Shown here one piece after another: positions 35,297 to 42,775 of a DNA stretch of 64,000 bases (position 1 is its first letter; each line of letters starts with the position of its first letter). Below the pieces are notes generated by a model. The model made no database searches and was not told the origin of the DNA. It was given only the letters and a program-made list of their open reading frames with translations. The stretch lies in assembly GCA_024276425.1 (NCBI GenBank), contig JAJRXF010000095.1:20207-84206 (forward strand), in the 5' to 3' direction. This DNA is from Actinomycetes bacterium (GTDB lineage Bacteria > Actinomycetota > Acidimicrobiia > Acidimicrobiales > SZUA-35). The position numbers were made by a program, and so were the translations under genes.

Positions 35297-35410
35297 GGCC
35301 ACAGCATCCCTGGTTGTGAGCACCTTGGCAAGATGAGACGCAAGGGGGGATCCATTCGGGCTAGGGTCCACAACCCGAACTCCAACCAGGATCAACGTTA
35401 GGAAGCCCAA

Positions 35411-36646
35411 GTGAACAGCGCCCCCAAGGTAAATGGCGAACGGTTGTGGTCCCGCCTTATGGACATGGCCAAAGTCGGTCCTGGTGTTGCCGGAGGTTCC
35501 AACCGCCAGGCCCTGTCCGATGAGGACCGCGACGGGCGCGAACTCTTCTTGTCCTGGGCCACGGCAGCCTGGTGCAGCCACGAGTTCGACGAAATCGGCA
35601 ACCTCTTCGTCCGTCGCGAGGGAAGCGACCCTGAAGCATCCCCGGTACTCATGGGGTCCCACCTTGACACCCAGCCAACCGGGGGCCGCTTTGATGGGGT
35701 CTATGGCGTATTGGGAGGGCTTGAGGTCATCGAATCGCTCAACGACCAGAATGTCACGACCACCCGGCCGATCGAACTCTGTGTCTGGACCAACGAGGAA
35801 GGTTCTCGATTCCAGTACTCGATGATGGGATCGGGCGTGTGGGCCAACCATTTGGATCTTGACACCGGCCGTGCCTTGGTCGACATCGACGGTGTCTCCG
35901 TTGCCGAGGAACTGGATCGACTTGGCTGGAAGGGCGAACGCCCAGCGAATCCCAGCGACTACAGCGCAGCCTTTGAACTGCATATCGAACAGGGACCAAT
36001 CCTGGAGGCGGAGGAGCTTGAGATCGGAGTAGTTACCGGCGTGCAGGGGTTCCGCTGGTACACCATTGATCTGGCTGGCCACCCCGTTCACGCCGGTCCT
36101 ACCCCGATGGAAGGACGCCAAGATCCGGCAAAGGCCATCGGCGCAATCATTACCAAGGTCTATGAGATGGCGGCCGAGTTCGCCCCCTGGGGTCGAGCAA
36201 CCTTCGCCATGTTCGGATCCCATCCCGTATCCCCAAACACGGTGCCAGAACGTCTGCACTGTTCCCTGGATATCCGCCACCCCGAGTTGAGGTCCCTGGA
36301 TGCCATGGAGTCCAAGATGCGGGCCATTGTGGCCTCAGAATGCGAGGCCCTTGGCGTTGGCCACACCGTCACGGTCGACAACGATTCCCCACCCGTTGCC
36401 TTTGCCGACAACTGCATCGATGCGGTCGAAGCCTCCGCCAAGGCCCTCGGGTACAGCTACAACAAAATGATTTCGGGTGCTGGCCACGATGCCTGCTACG
36501 TAGCCCTTCACAATCCGACTTCCATGATCTTTGTACCGTGTGAGGGTGGGCTTTCTCACAACGAAGCCGAACTGATCACGTCTGAACAAGCAGCCAGAGG
36601 GGCATCGGTGCTACTGGGTGCCATCCTGCAAGTGGCCAACGCCTAG
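35411..36646 (+). CDS. M20-family amidase (allantoate / N-carbamoyl-amino-acid hydrolase type)
   Basis: 411 residues from GTG with AGGAAG before it. Metal and active-site motifs: MGSHLDTQPTGGRFDGVYGV (His, Asp; about residue 80-99), VWTNEEGSRF (Glu pair, about 125), ELHIEQGPILEAE (His, about 190), HAGPTPMEGRQDPAKA, and MISGAGHDACYVA (C-terminal His, about 355). This is the family of allantoate amidohydrolase, beta-ureidopropionase and L-carbamoylase, which hydrolyse N-carbamoyl groups to amino acid, CO2 and ammonia. It begins 114 bases from the divergent amidohydrolase and runs into a glutamine-synthetase-like gene. A link with the hydantoinase operon 13 kb away is possible but unproven. Confidence 0.88.
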   Translation: MNSAPKVNGERLWSRLMDMAKVGPGVAGGSNRQALSDEDRDGRELFLSWATAAWCSHEFDEIGNLFVRREGSDPEASPVLMGSHLDTQPTGGRFDGVYGVLGGLEVIESLNDQNVTTTRPIELCVWTNEEGSRFQYSMMGSGVWANHLDLDTGRALVDIDGVSVAEELDRLGWKGERPANPSDYSAAFELHIEQGPILEAEELEIGVVTGVQGFRWYTIDLAGHPVHAGPTPMEGRQDPAKAIGAIITKVYEMAAEFAPWGRATFAMFGSHPVSPNTVPERLHCSLDIRHPELRSLDAMESKMRAIVASECEALGVGHTVTVDNDSPPVAFADNCIDAVEASAKALGYSYNKMISGAGHDACYVALHNPTSMIFVPCEGGLSHNEAELITSEQAARGASVLLGAILQVANA

Positions 36647-36661
36647 AAGGAGAAACAACTC

Positions 36662-38035
36662 GTGACCAAAGCTCCCCTCCAACTCGATGAACTCACCAGA
36701 CTGGTGGCTAGTGGCGACATCGACACTGTCGTCGTTGGCTTTACCGACCACTACGGACGAACCATGGGTAAGCGTTTTGACGCCGACTTCTTCCTCGACT
36801 CACTCGATGACGGAACCCACGTGTGCAACTATCTGTTCACCGTCGATATGGAAATGGAACCTGTTCCCGGCTTTGCCTCGGCCAACTGGGATCAGGGTTA
36901 TGGCGACGTTCACCTGGTTCCTGATCTGGACACCCTGCGCATCGCTGGCTGGACCGAGGGTGTGGCTTTTGTCTTGAGCCATGTGCACGATCACGACACG
37001 AAGGGGAACGAACGGCTGGCGCCCATTGCCCCACGCTCGATCCTCCAAATCCAAGTCGATGCGGCCGCCGCGACGGGATATGAGATTGCTGGCGCCTCCG
37101 AACTCGAGTTCTTCCTATTTCGCGACAGTTACCGCCAGGCCAACGCCAAGGGGTACCGCAACCTTGAGGCGGCTGGTTGGTACGTCGAGGACTATCACCT
37201 GCTCCAGGGGGCCCGGGTCGAGGACTATGTCGGAGCGGCGCGGCGGGCCCTCAAGGCATCGGGTATTCCGGTTGAGAACTCCAAGGGTGAGGCCGCTATT
37301 GGTCAACACGAACTCAACATCCGCTACGCCGATGCCATGACCATGGCTGACCGTCACGTCATCATGAAGCAGGGCATGAAGGAATTGGCCGATTCACTCG
37401 GTGTCAGTGTGTGCTTCATGGCCAAACCCGATGGGGACCAGCCCGGCAATAGCTGCCACATGCACCTCAGTCTGTGGGCGGACGGCAAGAACGTGTTCGC
37501 CGATGAGACCAGCGAAAAGGGTCGAAGCGATCTCTTCGGTTGGTTCCTCGGTGGTTGGATGAAGCATCTCCGAGACCTCATGCCCTTCTATGCCCCAACG
37601 GTGAATTCCTACAAGCGTTACCAGGATGAGTCGTGGGCTCCGACCCGGATCGCCTGGTCAACCGACAATCGGACCGCCGGTTTTCGCATTGTCGGCTCGG
37701 GGCCAAGTCTGCGGATCGAGAATCGCATCCCGGGAGCCGACGCCAATCCCTACCTGGCCTTCGCCGCCGCCCTAGCCAGCGGTTTGGACGGCATTGCTAA
37801 CAAAATCGAACCACCCCCCGAGTTTGATGGCAATGTGTATGACGCGGACGAGGTCGAGAAGGTGCCCTCAACCCTCGAGGCGGCCGTCGAGCGGTTCGCC
37901 AACAGTTCAGATGCTCGCAGACTCATGGGTGACGTGGTTGTCGATCACTACAGTCACTTCCTTCGCCAGGAAGTCGTCGCCTACCAGCGCTCGGTAACCG
38001 ACTGGGAAATGGCCCGCTACTTCGAACGCATCTGA
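36662..38035 (+). CDS. Glutamine-synthetase-family ligase (gamma-glutamyl amine ligase type)
   Basis: 457 residues from GTG with AAGGAG nine bases upstream. Glutamine synthetase fold: N-terminal beta-grasp (residues about 1-110), then the catalytic domain with ASELEFFLFRD (metal Glu), GQHELNIRYADA (about 220), GNSCHMHLSLW (about 262, nucleotide-binding His), APTRIAWSTDNRTAG and RIENRIPGADANPYL (about 358, Arg and Glu). It is nearer to GlnA3/PuuA/GlnT-like ligases than to housekeeping GlnA, which keeps a conserved adenylylation Tyr that I cannot place here. It probably joins glutamate to an amine, in one unit with the M20 amidase 15 bases upstream. Confidence 0.85.
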   Translation: MTKAPLQLDELTRLVASGDIDTVVVGFTDHYGRTMGKRFDADFFLDSLDDGTHVCNYLFTVDMEMEPVPGFASANWDQGYGDVHLVPDLDTLRIAGWTEGVAFVLSHVHDHDTKGNERLAPIAPRSILQIQVDAAAATGYEIAGASELEFFLFRDSYRQANAKGYRNLEAAGWYVEDYHLLQGARVEDYVGAARRALKASGIPVENSKGEAAIGQHELNIRYADAMTMADRHVIMKQGMKELADSLGVSVCFMAKPDGDQPGNSCHMHLSLWADGKNVFADETSEKGRSDLFGWFLGGWMKHLRDLMPFYAPTVNSYKRYQDESWAPTRIAWSTDNRTAGFRIVGSGPSLRIENRIPGADANPYLAFAAALASGLDGIANKIEPPPEFDGNVYDADEVEKVPSTLEAAVERFANSSDARRLMGDVVVDHYSHFLRQEVVAYQRSVTDWEMARYFERI

Positions 38036-38053
38036 TCGTTCGCGGCACTGCAG

Positions 38054-38632
38054 TCAGCGCCCGAGGGTGTAGAACTCGTCATTAGGGCGCATCGAGGTGA
38101 AGTTGGCCATCCGGTTGCTCAGCCCGAAGAAAGCAGTGATTCCGGCAATATCCCAGATGTCTTCGTCATCAAAGCCATAACCCCGAAGAGTGACAAAGTC
38201 CTCGTCGTTGATGGACCGGGCATCGTTGGAGACCTTGAGGGCGAAGGCCAGCATGGCCTTCTGACGGTCATTAATGTCGGCTTTGCGGTAGTTGGTCGCC
38301 ACCTGATCGGCCACCAGTGGATCCTTGGCGCGGATACGCAGGATGGCACCGTGGGCAACGACGCAGTACAGACAACCGTTGTCCGTAGAGGTGGCGACGA
38401 CAATCATCTCCTTGTCGGCCTTGGTCAGGTTTCCTTCCCGGTTCAAGAGGGCATCGTGATAGTCGAAGAAGGCCCGCATCTCATCGGGGCGATGGGCCAG
38501 GGCGAGGAAAACGTTCGGGACGAACCCCGACCGTTCCTGGATGGCCAGAACCTTCTCCTTGATGTCGTCGGGAAGGTCGTTGATGTCTGGGACGGGGAAC
38601 CGGCTAATGGGATGGGCAAACTCTTGTGTCAT
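38054..38632 (-). CDS. AhpD-like / peroxidase-related carboxymuconolactone-decarboxylase-family protein
   Basis: 192 residues. The AhpD core DNGCLYCVVAHGAILR (CxxC plus His, about residue 90) is preceded by LVLNREGNLTKADKEMIVVATS-like sequence, here LLNREGNLTKADKEMI. This is the all-helical family of small disulfide peroxidases and uncharacterised 'peroxidase-related' enzymes. ATG at 38632 is used because AGGAG is correctly spaced. It converges with the glutamine-synthetase-like gene and stands alone. Confidence 0.85.
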   Translation of the reverse strand: MTQEFAHPISRFPVPDINDLPDDIKEKVLAIQERSGFVPNVFLALAHRPDEMRAFFDYHDALLNREGNLTKADKEMIVVATSTDNGCLYCVVAHGAILRIRAKDPLVADQVATNYRKADINDRQKAMLAFALKVSNDARSINDEDFVTLRGYGFDDEDIWDIAGITAFFGLSNRMANFTSMRPNDEFYTLGR

Positions 38633-38710
38633 CAAAGGCTCCTAGTCAAACAAACCGAGGGATCTCCAACCTATCTGAGCAAGCCCACCCGTATCACCGT
38701 TTGAACACAC

Positions 38711-38914
38711 TCATGGCGGCGCATTGTAAAGGGGTTTTGGTGCTTGACGAGACGCCAAGTCGGAGCGGCTCATGCTGTTAAGATGTCGAGTGTCCTCGTT
38801 GTGGACGACCGCTGCCAGCTTCACTTCGAGGGCGAGCACACGTCCGTCAGCACGCTCCATGATGAGGTCGATCTCATGTTCACCTCCACGAGTGCGAAGG
38901 TTCTGACCCTGCCA
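38711..38914 (-). pseudogene. Remnant of an AAA-ATPase/DUF4143 protein (C-terminus only)
   Basis: On the minus strand, reading WQGQNLRTRGGEHEIDLIME and then a short segment with RADGRVLALEVKLAAVV, the frame gives the characteristic C-terminal nuclease-like end of DUF4143 proteins (H-E-x-D-L-I then E-V-K), then runs to a stop at 38711. It has no start: the frame is cut by the stop codon of the preceding lipoprotein gene, and the ATPase part (about 350 residues) is absent. It is a dead end left by deletion or insertion of the islet genes beside it. Confidence 0.7.
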
Positions 38915-39616
38915 CTAGCCAGCGGGGATAGTCTCTGACCATGGAGTACATCCATCGCACTCAACAGTGATGCTGTAGTCACTCGGGAGGGCTTGACCAA
39001 CAAACTCCACCACGAGCCCACCCTCACCAAGCACGACCCGCCCCCACGCCGGAGATACGGATACTCTCAGCTTCTTAGAAGCGTACGTTTCGGGCAGGTA
39101 CACGTTGAGAAGAGCATAGGGTTCCCTGCCTTCCACAATTGAATCAAAGGATCCCCACTGAATCTCATCCCAATACGACTGATCGTCAGCCGGGCTACAA
39201 TCAGATCCCGCAATCAGCGCCGAACCTGACAACAACTCCTTTGGCAACTCTTCACCTTTCGCTTGAGCTGCCTCGAAGCTCATCCTCCATTCTTCGGAAT
39301 CAGCGATTGCACCATCCAGATCGAGCTCAATGGAAGTGCTGGCTGCGGTAAGCATGCAGATGTTGCGTCCGGAGTGGACCCTCCACACCGAGAACCTGGG
39401 ATCCGAGACGACGATCTCGGCATCGTTAGCTTCAGACTTTGTCAGGCCGGACAGGGTTCGCACGCCCTCGGGTATGACCGTACTAGCCCGGGTCTCTGCG
39501 ACCTGTTCAGCGCTGTTTGCGCCAGCCGAGATCTCTTGGGGCTGGGTTGGGGCACAGCCGAACAGAGCGCCGGATAACGCCGCGAACAGAACTGCTCTCG
39601 CGAGGTTATGTCTCAT
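38915..39616 (-). CDS. Lipoprotein of unknown function, second gene of the poly-G operon
   Basis: 233 residues. A signal peptide (MRHNLARAVLFAALSGAL) ends at lipobox LFGC, so it should be a lipid-anchored surface protein. The rest shows no family I know; it has three further Cys (NICML, SDCSP, ECDGCTP region) and a beta-rich look. The ATG overlaps the ribosome region of the upstream secreted-protein gene's stop (TTTTAGGATG) with AAGGAG seven bases before it, so the two genes are one unit. Its stop codon adjoins the DUF4143 remnant. Pairing a small secreted protein with a lipoprotein is seen in some toxin/immunity and pilin-like systems; here it is only a possibility. Confidence 0.7.
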   Translation of the reverse strand: MRHNLARAVLFAALSGALFGCAPTQPQEISAGANSAEQVAETRASTVIPEGVRTLSGLTKSEANDAEIVVSDPRFSVWRVHSGRNICMLTAASTSIELDLDGAIADSEEWRMSFEAAQAKGEELPKELLSGSALIAGSDCSPADDQSYWDEIQWGSFDSIVEGREPYALLNVYLPETYASKKLRVSVSPAWGRVVLGEGGLVVEFVGQALPSDYSITVECDGCTPWSETIPAG

Positions 39617-39617
39617 C

Positions 39618-40052
39618 CTAAAACTCCTTGTAACAAGTCACGGCAATGGTTCCAGAGACATGCCAAGACCTTTCCCAGTAGTAGCAATAGTTGTTAACCG
39701 ACACGGCATATGAATCGAGGTTTACAACCCATCCGTTGCCTGTCTTGCATTGCTTAAAGTAGGGGCTCGCCCGGTACTGGCATATCCGTCCGGTGACGAG
39801 AGAAGTCTTGCTCATCTGACCGCCTAGTGAGTCATAGCTCCATGACCACTTCTTGGCCCATGGAGCCAGCTGGCCACTGAAGTAGCTTTGAGTCGCTGCA
39901 CCTGCAGGCAAGCCCAACGTAAAAACAATCACGACAGTTAAAGCTCGAACAGTCGTTCTGAGGAATCGAGAGCCGCCCCTGCTACGAAGTCGATTGCCTT
40001 GTCCGCCTCCTTGGTCTCTGAGGCAGATTACCCCCCCCCGAAAGGTTGTCAA
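39618..40052 (-). CDS. Small secreted four-cysteine protein, start uncertain
   Basis: The frame ends at 39618. The reliable part is a signal peptide, RTTVRALTVVIVFTLGL followed by PAGAATQS (cleavage near AGA/AT), and a mature region of about 92 residues rich in Trp and Tyr with four Cys (RICQY, KQCKT, NYCYY, VTCYK), enough for two disulfides. I recognise no family. The start is unresolved: the frame opens at TTG 40052 and passes through a G9 run, but that TTG is better read as a -35 box. A strong AAGGAGG at 40012-40006 has no ATG, GTG or TTG at proper distance. A non-standard start or a mutation could explain this. The downstream lipoprotein gene is coupled to it. Confidence 0.6.
   Translation of the reverse strand: MTTFRGGVICLRDQGGGQGNRLRSRGGSRFLRTTVRALTVVIVFTLGLPAGAATQSYFSGQLAPWAKKWSWSYDSLGGQMSKTSLVTGRICQYRASPYFKQCKTGNGWVVNLDSYAVSVNNYCYYWERSWHVSGTIAVTCYKEF
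40025..40052 (-). promoter_or_regulatory. Promoter with poly-G tract in the spacer
   Basis: Minus strand TTGACA (40052-40047, consensus), a 16-base spacer of ACCTTTC plus nine G, then TAATCT (40030-40025). The spacer is one base short of the 17-base optimum, so one extra G would give the ideal length. Promoters of this shape switch expression by tract slippage in other bacteria (for example porA of Neisseria). An AAGGAGG site follows 12 bases after the -10. Confidence 0.6.
40031..40039. repeat. G9/C9 homopolymer tract
   Basis: Nine consecutive C on the plus strand (G on the minus strand), the longest homopolymer I noticed in the window. It lies between the -35 and -10 boxes of the secreted-protein gene. 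Confidence 0.9.
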
Positions 40053-40144
40053 GCGGGGACAGGCGACAAGAGGAACGACAGACCAGCGGAACTGAGCTAT
40101 TCTGACATCGGCGCCCTCTGCATTGGCGTTGTGAGGCCTGGCGG

Positions 40145-41125
40145 TCAGGCCGAGACGTCGATGACAACACGACCGCGGACCTTGCCCGCCAGCTGCTCCG
40201 ATGCGAGGGGGATCACTTCGTCAAGGCTGACCTCGCTGGCCATCAGCGAAAGCTTGTCCGCATCCAAATCCGTGGCCAAACGGTTCCATGCCTCAATCCG
40301 CCTGGGCTTGGGACAGTTCACACTGTCGGTCCCGGCCAGGGTGACGCTTCGAAGAATGAACGGCATCACCGTCGCTGGCAAATCAAAGCCTTGGGCCAAT
40401 CCACAGGCGGCCACGGTGCCCCCATACTTCAGCGAGGCACACACGTTGGCCAGCGTGTGGCTGCCAACAGAATCGACCGCACCGGCCCACCGTTCCTTGC
40501 CAAGGGGACGGCCCGGTTCGGATAGTTCGCTTCGATCGATGGTTCCGGCCACTCCAAGTTCGGTGAGATAGTCTGCCTCCTCGGGTCGACCGGTGGAGGC
40601 GATGACGGTGTAGCCAAGCTTGGCCAAGACGGAGATGGCAACGCTCCCAACTCCCCCAGCGGCCCCGGTAACCAGGACCTCTCCCTGGTCCGGCGTAACC
40701 CCGTTTTTCTCCAGATTCAGGACGCACAGCATGGCGGTGTAGCCCGCAGTTCCGATAGTCATTGCCTCACGAGTGGTCAACGCCTCCGGCAGGGCAACGA
40801 GCCAGTCCGCCTTGACCCTGGCCTTTTGGGCATAGCCACCCCAATGACGCTCACCTACCCCCCAGCCATTGAGAACCACCTTGTCACCAACGGCGAACTC
40901 ATCGTTGGTGCTGCTGCTTACCGTGCCGGCAAAGTCAATTCCAGGCACCATTGGGAACTCACGCACGATCGGCGAAGAGCCCGTGATGGCCATCGAGTCC
41001 TTGAAGTTGAGGGTTGAGTAGTCGATGTCAACCGAGACCTCGCCCTCTGGCAACTCAGATTCCTCGACCTCGGTCACCTCGGCTGAATAGTCTTCTTCGG
41101 TTTTAGTTACCACGATCGCCTTCAT
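40145..41125 (-). CDS. acuI: Acryloyl-CoA reductase / YhdH-AcuI family oxidoreductase
   Basis: 326 residues of a zinc-free medium-chain reductase. The N-terminus ([20 protein letters not shown]) with [11 protein letters not shown], then [33 protein letters not shown] (about 85-104) and the NADPH site [20 protein letters not shown] (about 150) are the AcuI/YhdH pattern; the last motif has the GGVGS turn. Known AcuI enzymes reduce acryloyl-CoA to propionyl-CoA, as in DMSP or 3-hydroxypropionate breakdown. It diverges from the ArsR gene across 42 bases holding a CTATGCATAG palindrome. A 17-base inverted repeat overlaps its stop codon, without a T tract. Confidence 0.85.
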   Translation of the reverse strand: MKAIVVTKTEEDYSAEVTEVEESELPEGEVSVDIDYSTLNFKDSMAITGSSPIVREFPMVPGIDFAGTVSSSTNDEFAVGDKVVLNGWGVGERHWGGYAQKARVKADWLVALPEALTTREAMTIGTAGYTAMLCVLNLEKNGVTPDQGEVLVTGAAGGVGSVAISVLAKLGYTVIASTGRPEEADYLTELGVAGTIDRSELSEPGRPLGKERWAGAVDSVGSHTLANVCASLKYGGTVAACGLAQGFDLPATVMPFILRSVTLAGTDSVNCPKPRRIEAWNRLATDLDADKLSLMASEVSLDEVIPLASEQLAGKVRGRVVIDVSA

Positions 41126-41130
41126 GGTTT

Positions 41131-41140
41131 CTATGCATAG
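41131..41140. promoter_or_regulatory. CTATGCATAG palindrome between acuI and arsR
   Basis: A perfect 10-base palindrome five bases from the acuI start and 27 bases from the arsR-type start. It also contains a possible -10 for acuI (TGCTATGCAT, extended type). An ArsR dimer could bind here and control both genes. Confidence 0.45.
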
Positions 41141-41167
41141 CAGCCAACCTCTGGCAAACTGGAATTT

Positions 41168-41545
41168 ATGGCTGCCAAGATTCCCGTCCTCTCACAAACC
41201 GAAGAAGCGCTCGGCGCGGCCTGTTGCGCTCCGATCCTAGAATCCGTCCTGTCTGCGGAGGAGGCGGTCCAGTTAGCCAAGTCGCTCAAGGCTCTGGCCG
41301 ATCCGGTACGGCTTCGCCTGGTGAGCATCATTGGAGCTTCCGGTGAGGCTTGCGCATGCGACTTTCCCGCACTCCTCGGAAAGTCCCAACCCACGGTCAG
41401 CCACCATCTCAGTTTGCTGGTCGCGGCCGGGATCCTGGAACGTGAGCAGCGCGGGAAGTGGGCCTGGTTCCGAGTTCTCAACGACGAACTGGCGGCGATT
41501 CGAGCCGCGCTCGGACCGGGCATAGCCGGCGAAACCACGGGCTGA
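41168..41545 (+). CDS. ArsR-family metalloregulator-like repressor
   Basis: 125 residues. The winged HTH is [16 protein letters not shown] then [20 protein letters not shown]. An N-terminal CC pair ([13 protein letters not shown], about residues 18-30) and CAC at about 63-65 resemble the thiol sites of actinobacterial ArsR/CmtR, which bind arsenite or heavy metals. There is no arsenic or metal transporter nearby; instead an acyl-CoA dehydrogenase follows eight bases downstream and acuI diverges. The ligand could be a metal or oxidised thiol state, or the Cys may be relics. Likely operator: the palindrome upstream. Confidence 0.85.
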   Translation: MAAKIPVLSQTEEALGAACCAPILESVLSAEEAVQLAKSLKALADPVRLRLVSIIGASGEACACDFPALLGKSQPTVSHHLSLLVAAGILEREQRGKWAWFRVLNDELAAIRAALGPGIAGETTG

Positions 41546-41553
41546 GAACCCCG

Positions 41554-42762
41554 ATGGACTTCGCCATCAATCCCAACCATCAACTCATCGTCGAGGGTGT
41601 CGATCTGGTGTGCTCAGGTTTCGACGATACCTACTGGTCACAATGCGATCAGAACCACACCTTTCCCTGGGACTTCTATCGGGCCATGGCAGAGGGTGGA
41701 TGGGTTGGCATCTGCATCCCGGAGCAATACGGCGGAGGGGGCCAAGGTATTACCGAGGGCGCCCTAGTCCTGAATCGGGTGGCTGCCTCTGGCGCCGCCA
41801 TGAACGGCTCAACGGCCCTTCATCTGACCCTATTCGGTTTGAATCCGGTCGTTCGGTTCGGTAATGAACGGCTCAAAGAAGCCTTCTTGCCCCGGGCAGC
41901 AAAGGGAGATCTCCACGTCGCTTTCGGGGTGACCGAACCCGATGCCGGGACTGACACCAGTCGGATTTCTACCCGGGGAACCAAGACCTCAACCGGGGAC
42001 TGGGTCATCAGCGGACGAAAGATTTGGACCTCGAAGGCACTGGAGTCCGAGGTCTGTCTGCTGCTGGTTCGAACTGGTGGACATCCCGGCAGCTTTGATG
42101 GCCTCACTCTCTTTCTGGTTGACCTCGACAAGCGCTACTGCGACATTGCACCGATCTCAAAGGCCGGCCGCAACGCCGTTGCCTCCTGTGAAGTGTTCTA
42201 CGACGAACTCCCAGTCGAGGCCTGGCGAATGGTGGGCGAACAAGGGCAGGGTTTTCGCCACATTCTTCACGGCCTGAACCCTGAGCGAATCCTCTTAGCT
42301 GCCATGGCGTGTGGCATTGGTGAAGCGGCGCTTCGACGGGCCGTCGCCTACGCTAAGGAACGTGAGGTCTTCGGCCGACCCATCGGCGCGAATCAGGCCA
42401 TTTCTCACCCCCTGGCCAAGGCCCATATGGAGCTCGAGGCTGCTTGGACAATGGCCATGCGGGCCGCTTGGACCTACGACCAGCAAACCAACGACCAGCA
42501 AAACCTGGGGAACAAGCGCACCACCAAAGGCGACGACTCGATCGGCCAGCTGGCCAACACAGCCAAATACCTGGCGGCGGAAGCGAGCTACTTTGCGGCA
42601 GACCAGGCCATGCAAACCCATGGTGGCCTGGGCTACGCGGTGGAGTACCACGTCGAGCGCTACTGGCGGGAAGCCAGGATCCAGCGATTGGCGCCGATCA
42701 GCCAGGAGATGACATTGAACTATATCGCGACGAAGGGGCTCGGACTGCCGCGAAGCTACTAG
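41554..42762 (+). CDS. Acyl-CoA dehydrogenase
   Basis: 402 residues from ATG at 41554; the longer open frame overlaps the ArsR gene and is not used. Flavin motifs: FGVTEPDAGTDTSRISTRG (about residue 130), WVISGRKIWTSKA (about 150), EREVFGRPIGANQAISHPLAK (about 270), and QTHGGLGYAVEYHVERYWREARI near the C-terminus. A 20-residue polar loop rich in Gln and Asn (DQQTNDQQNLGNK, about 310-325) is inserted before the last helices, coded by a small internal duplication. It likely oxidises a short or branched acyl-CoA that feeds the mutase or AcuI steps nearby. Confidence 0.9.
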   Translation: MDFAINPNHQLIVEGVDLVCSGFDDTYWSQCDQNHTFPWDFYRAMAEGGWVGICIPEQYGGGGQGITEGALVLNRVAASGAAMNGSTALHLTLFGLNPVVRFGNERLKEAFLPRAAKGDLHVAFGVTEPDAGTDTSRISTRGTKTSTGDWVISGRKIWTSKALESEVCLLLVRTGGHPGSFDGLTLFLVDLDKRYCDIAPISKAGRNAVASCEVFYDELPVEAWRMVGEQGQGFRHILHGLNPERILLAAMACGIGEAALRRAVAYAKEREVFGRPIGANQAISHPLAKAHMELEAAWTMAMRAAWTYDQQTNDQQNLGNKRTTKGDDSIGQLANTAKYLAAEASYFAADQAMQTHGGLGYAVEYHVERYWREARIQRLAPISQEMTLNYIATKGLGLPRSY

Positions 42763-42775
42763 GTCCGGCTGGGCA

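Noticed and set aside
35297-36280. Open extension of the amidohydrolase frame on the minus strand
   Set aside because: It lies opposite the well-supported M20 hydrolase gene, shows no domain, and a normal amidohydrolase start exists at 35296.
38744-38938. 64-codon plus-strand frame
   Set aside because: It is the shadow of the DUF4143 remnant on the other strand and resembles nothing by itself.
40135-40151. Hairpin (GGCCTG-5-CAGGCC) at the end of acuI as a terminator
   Set aside because: It overlaps the stop codon and is not followed by a T tract on the acuI strand; not enough to call.
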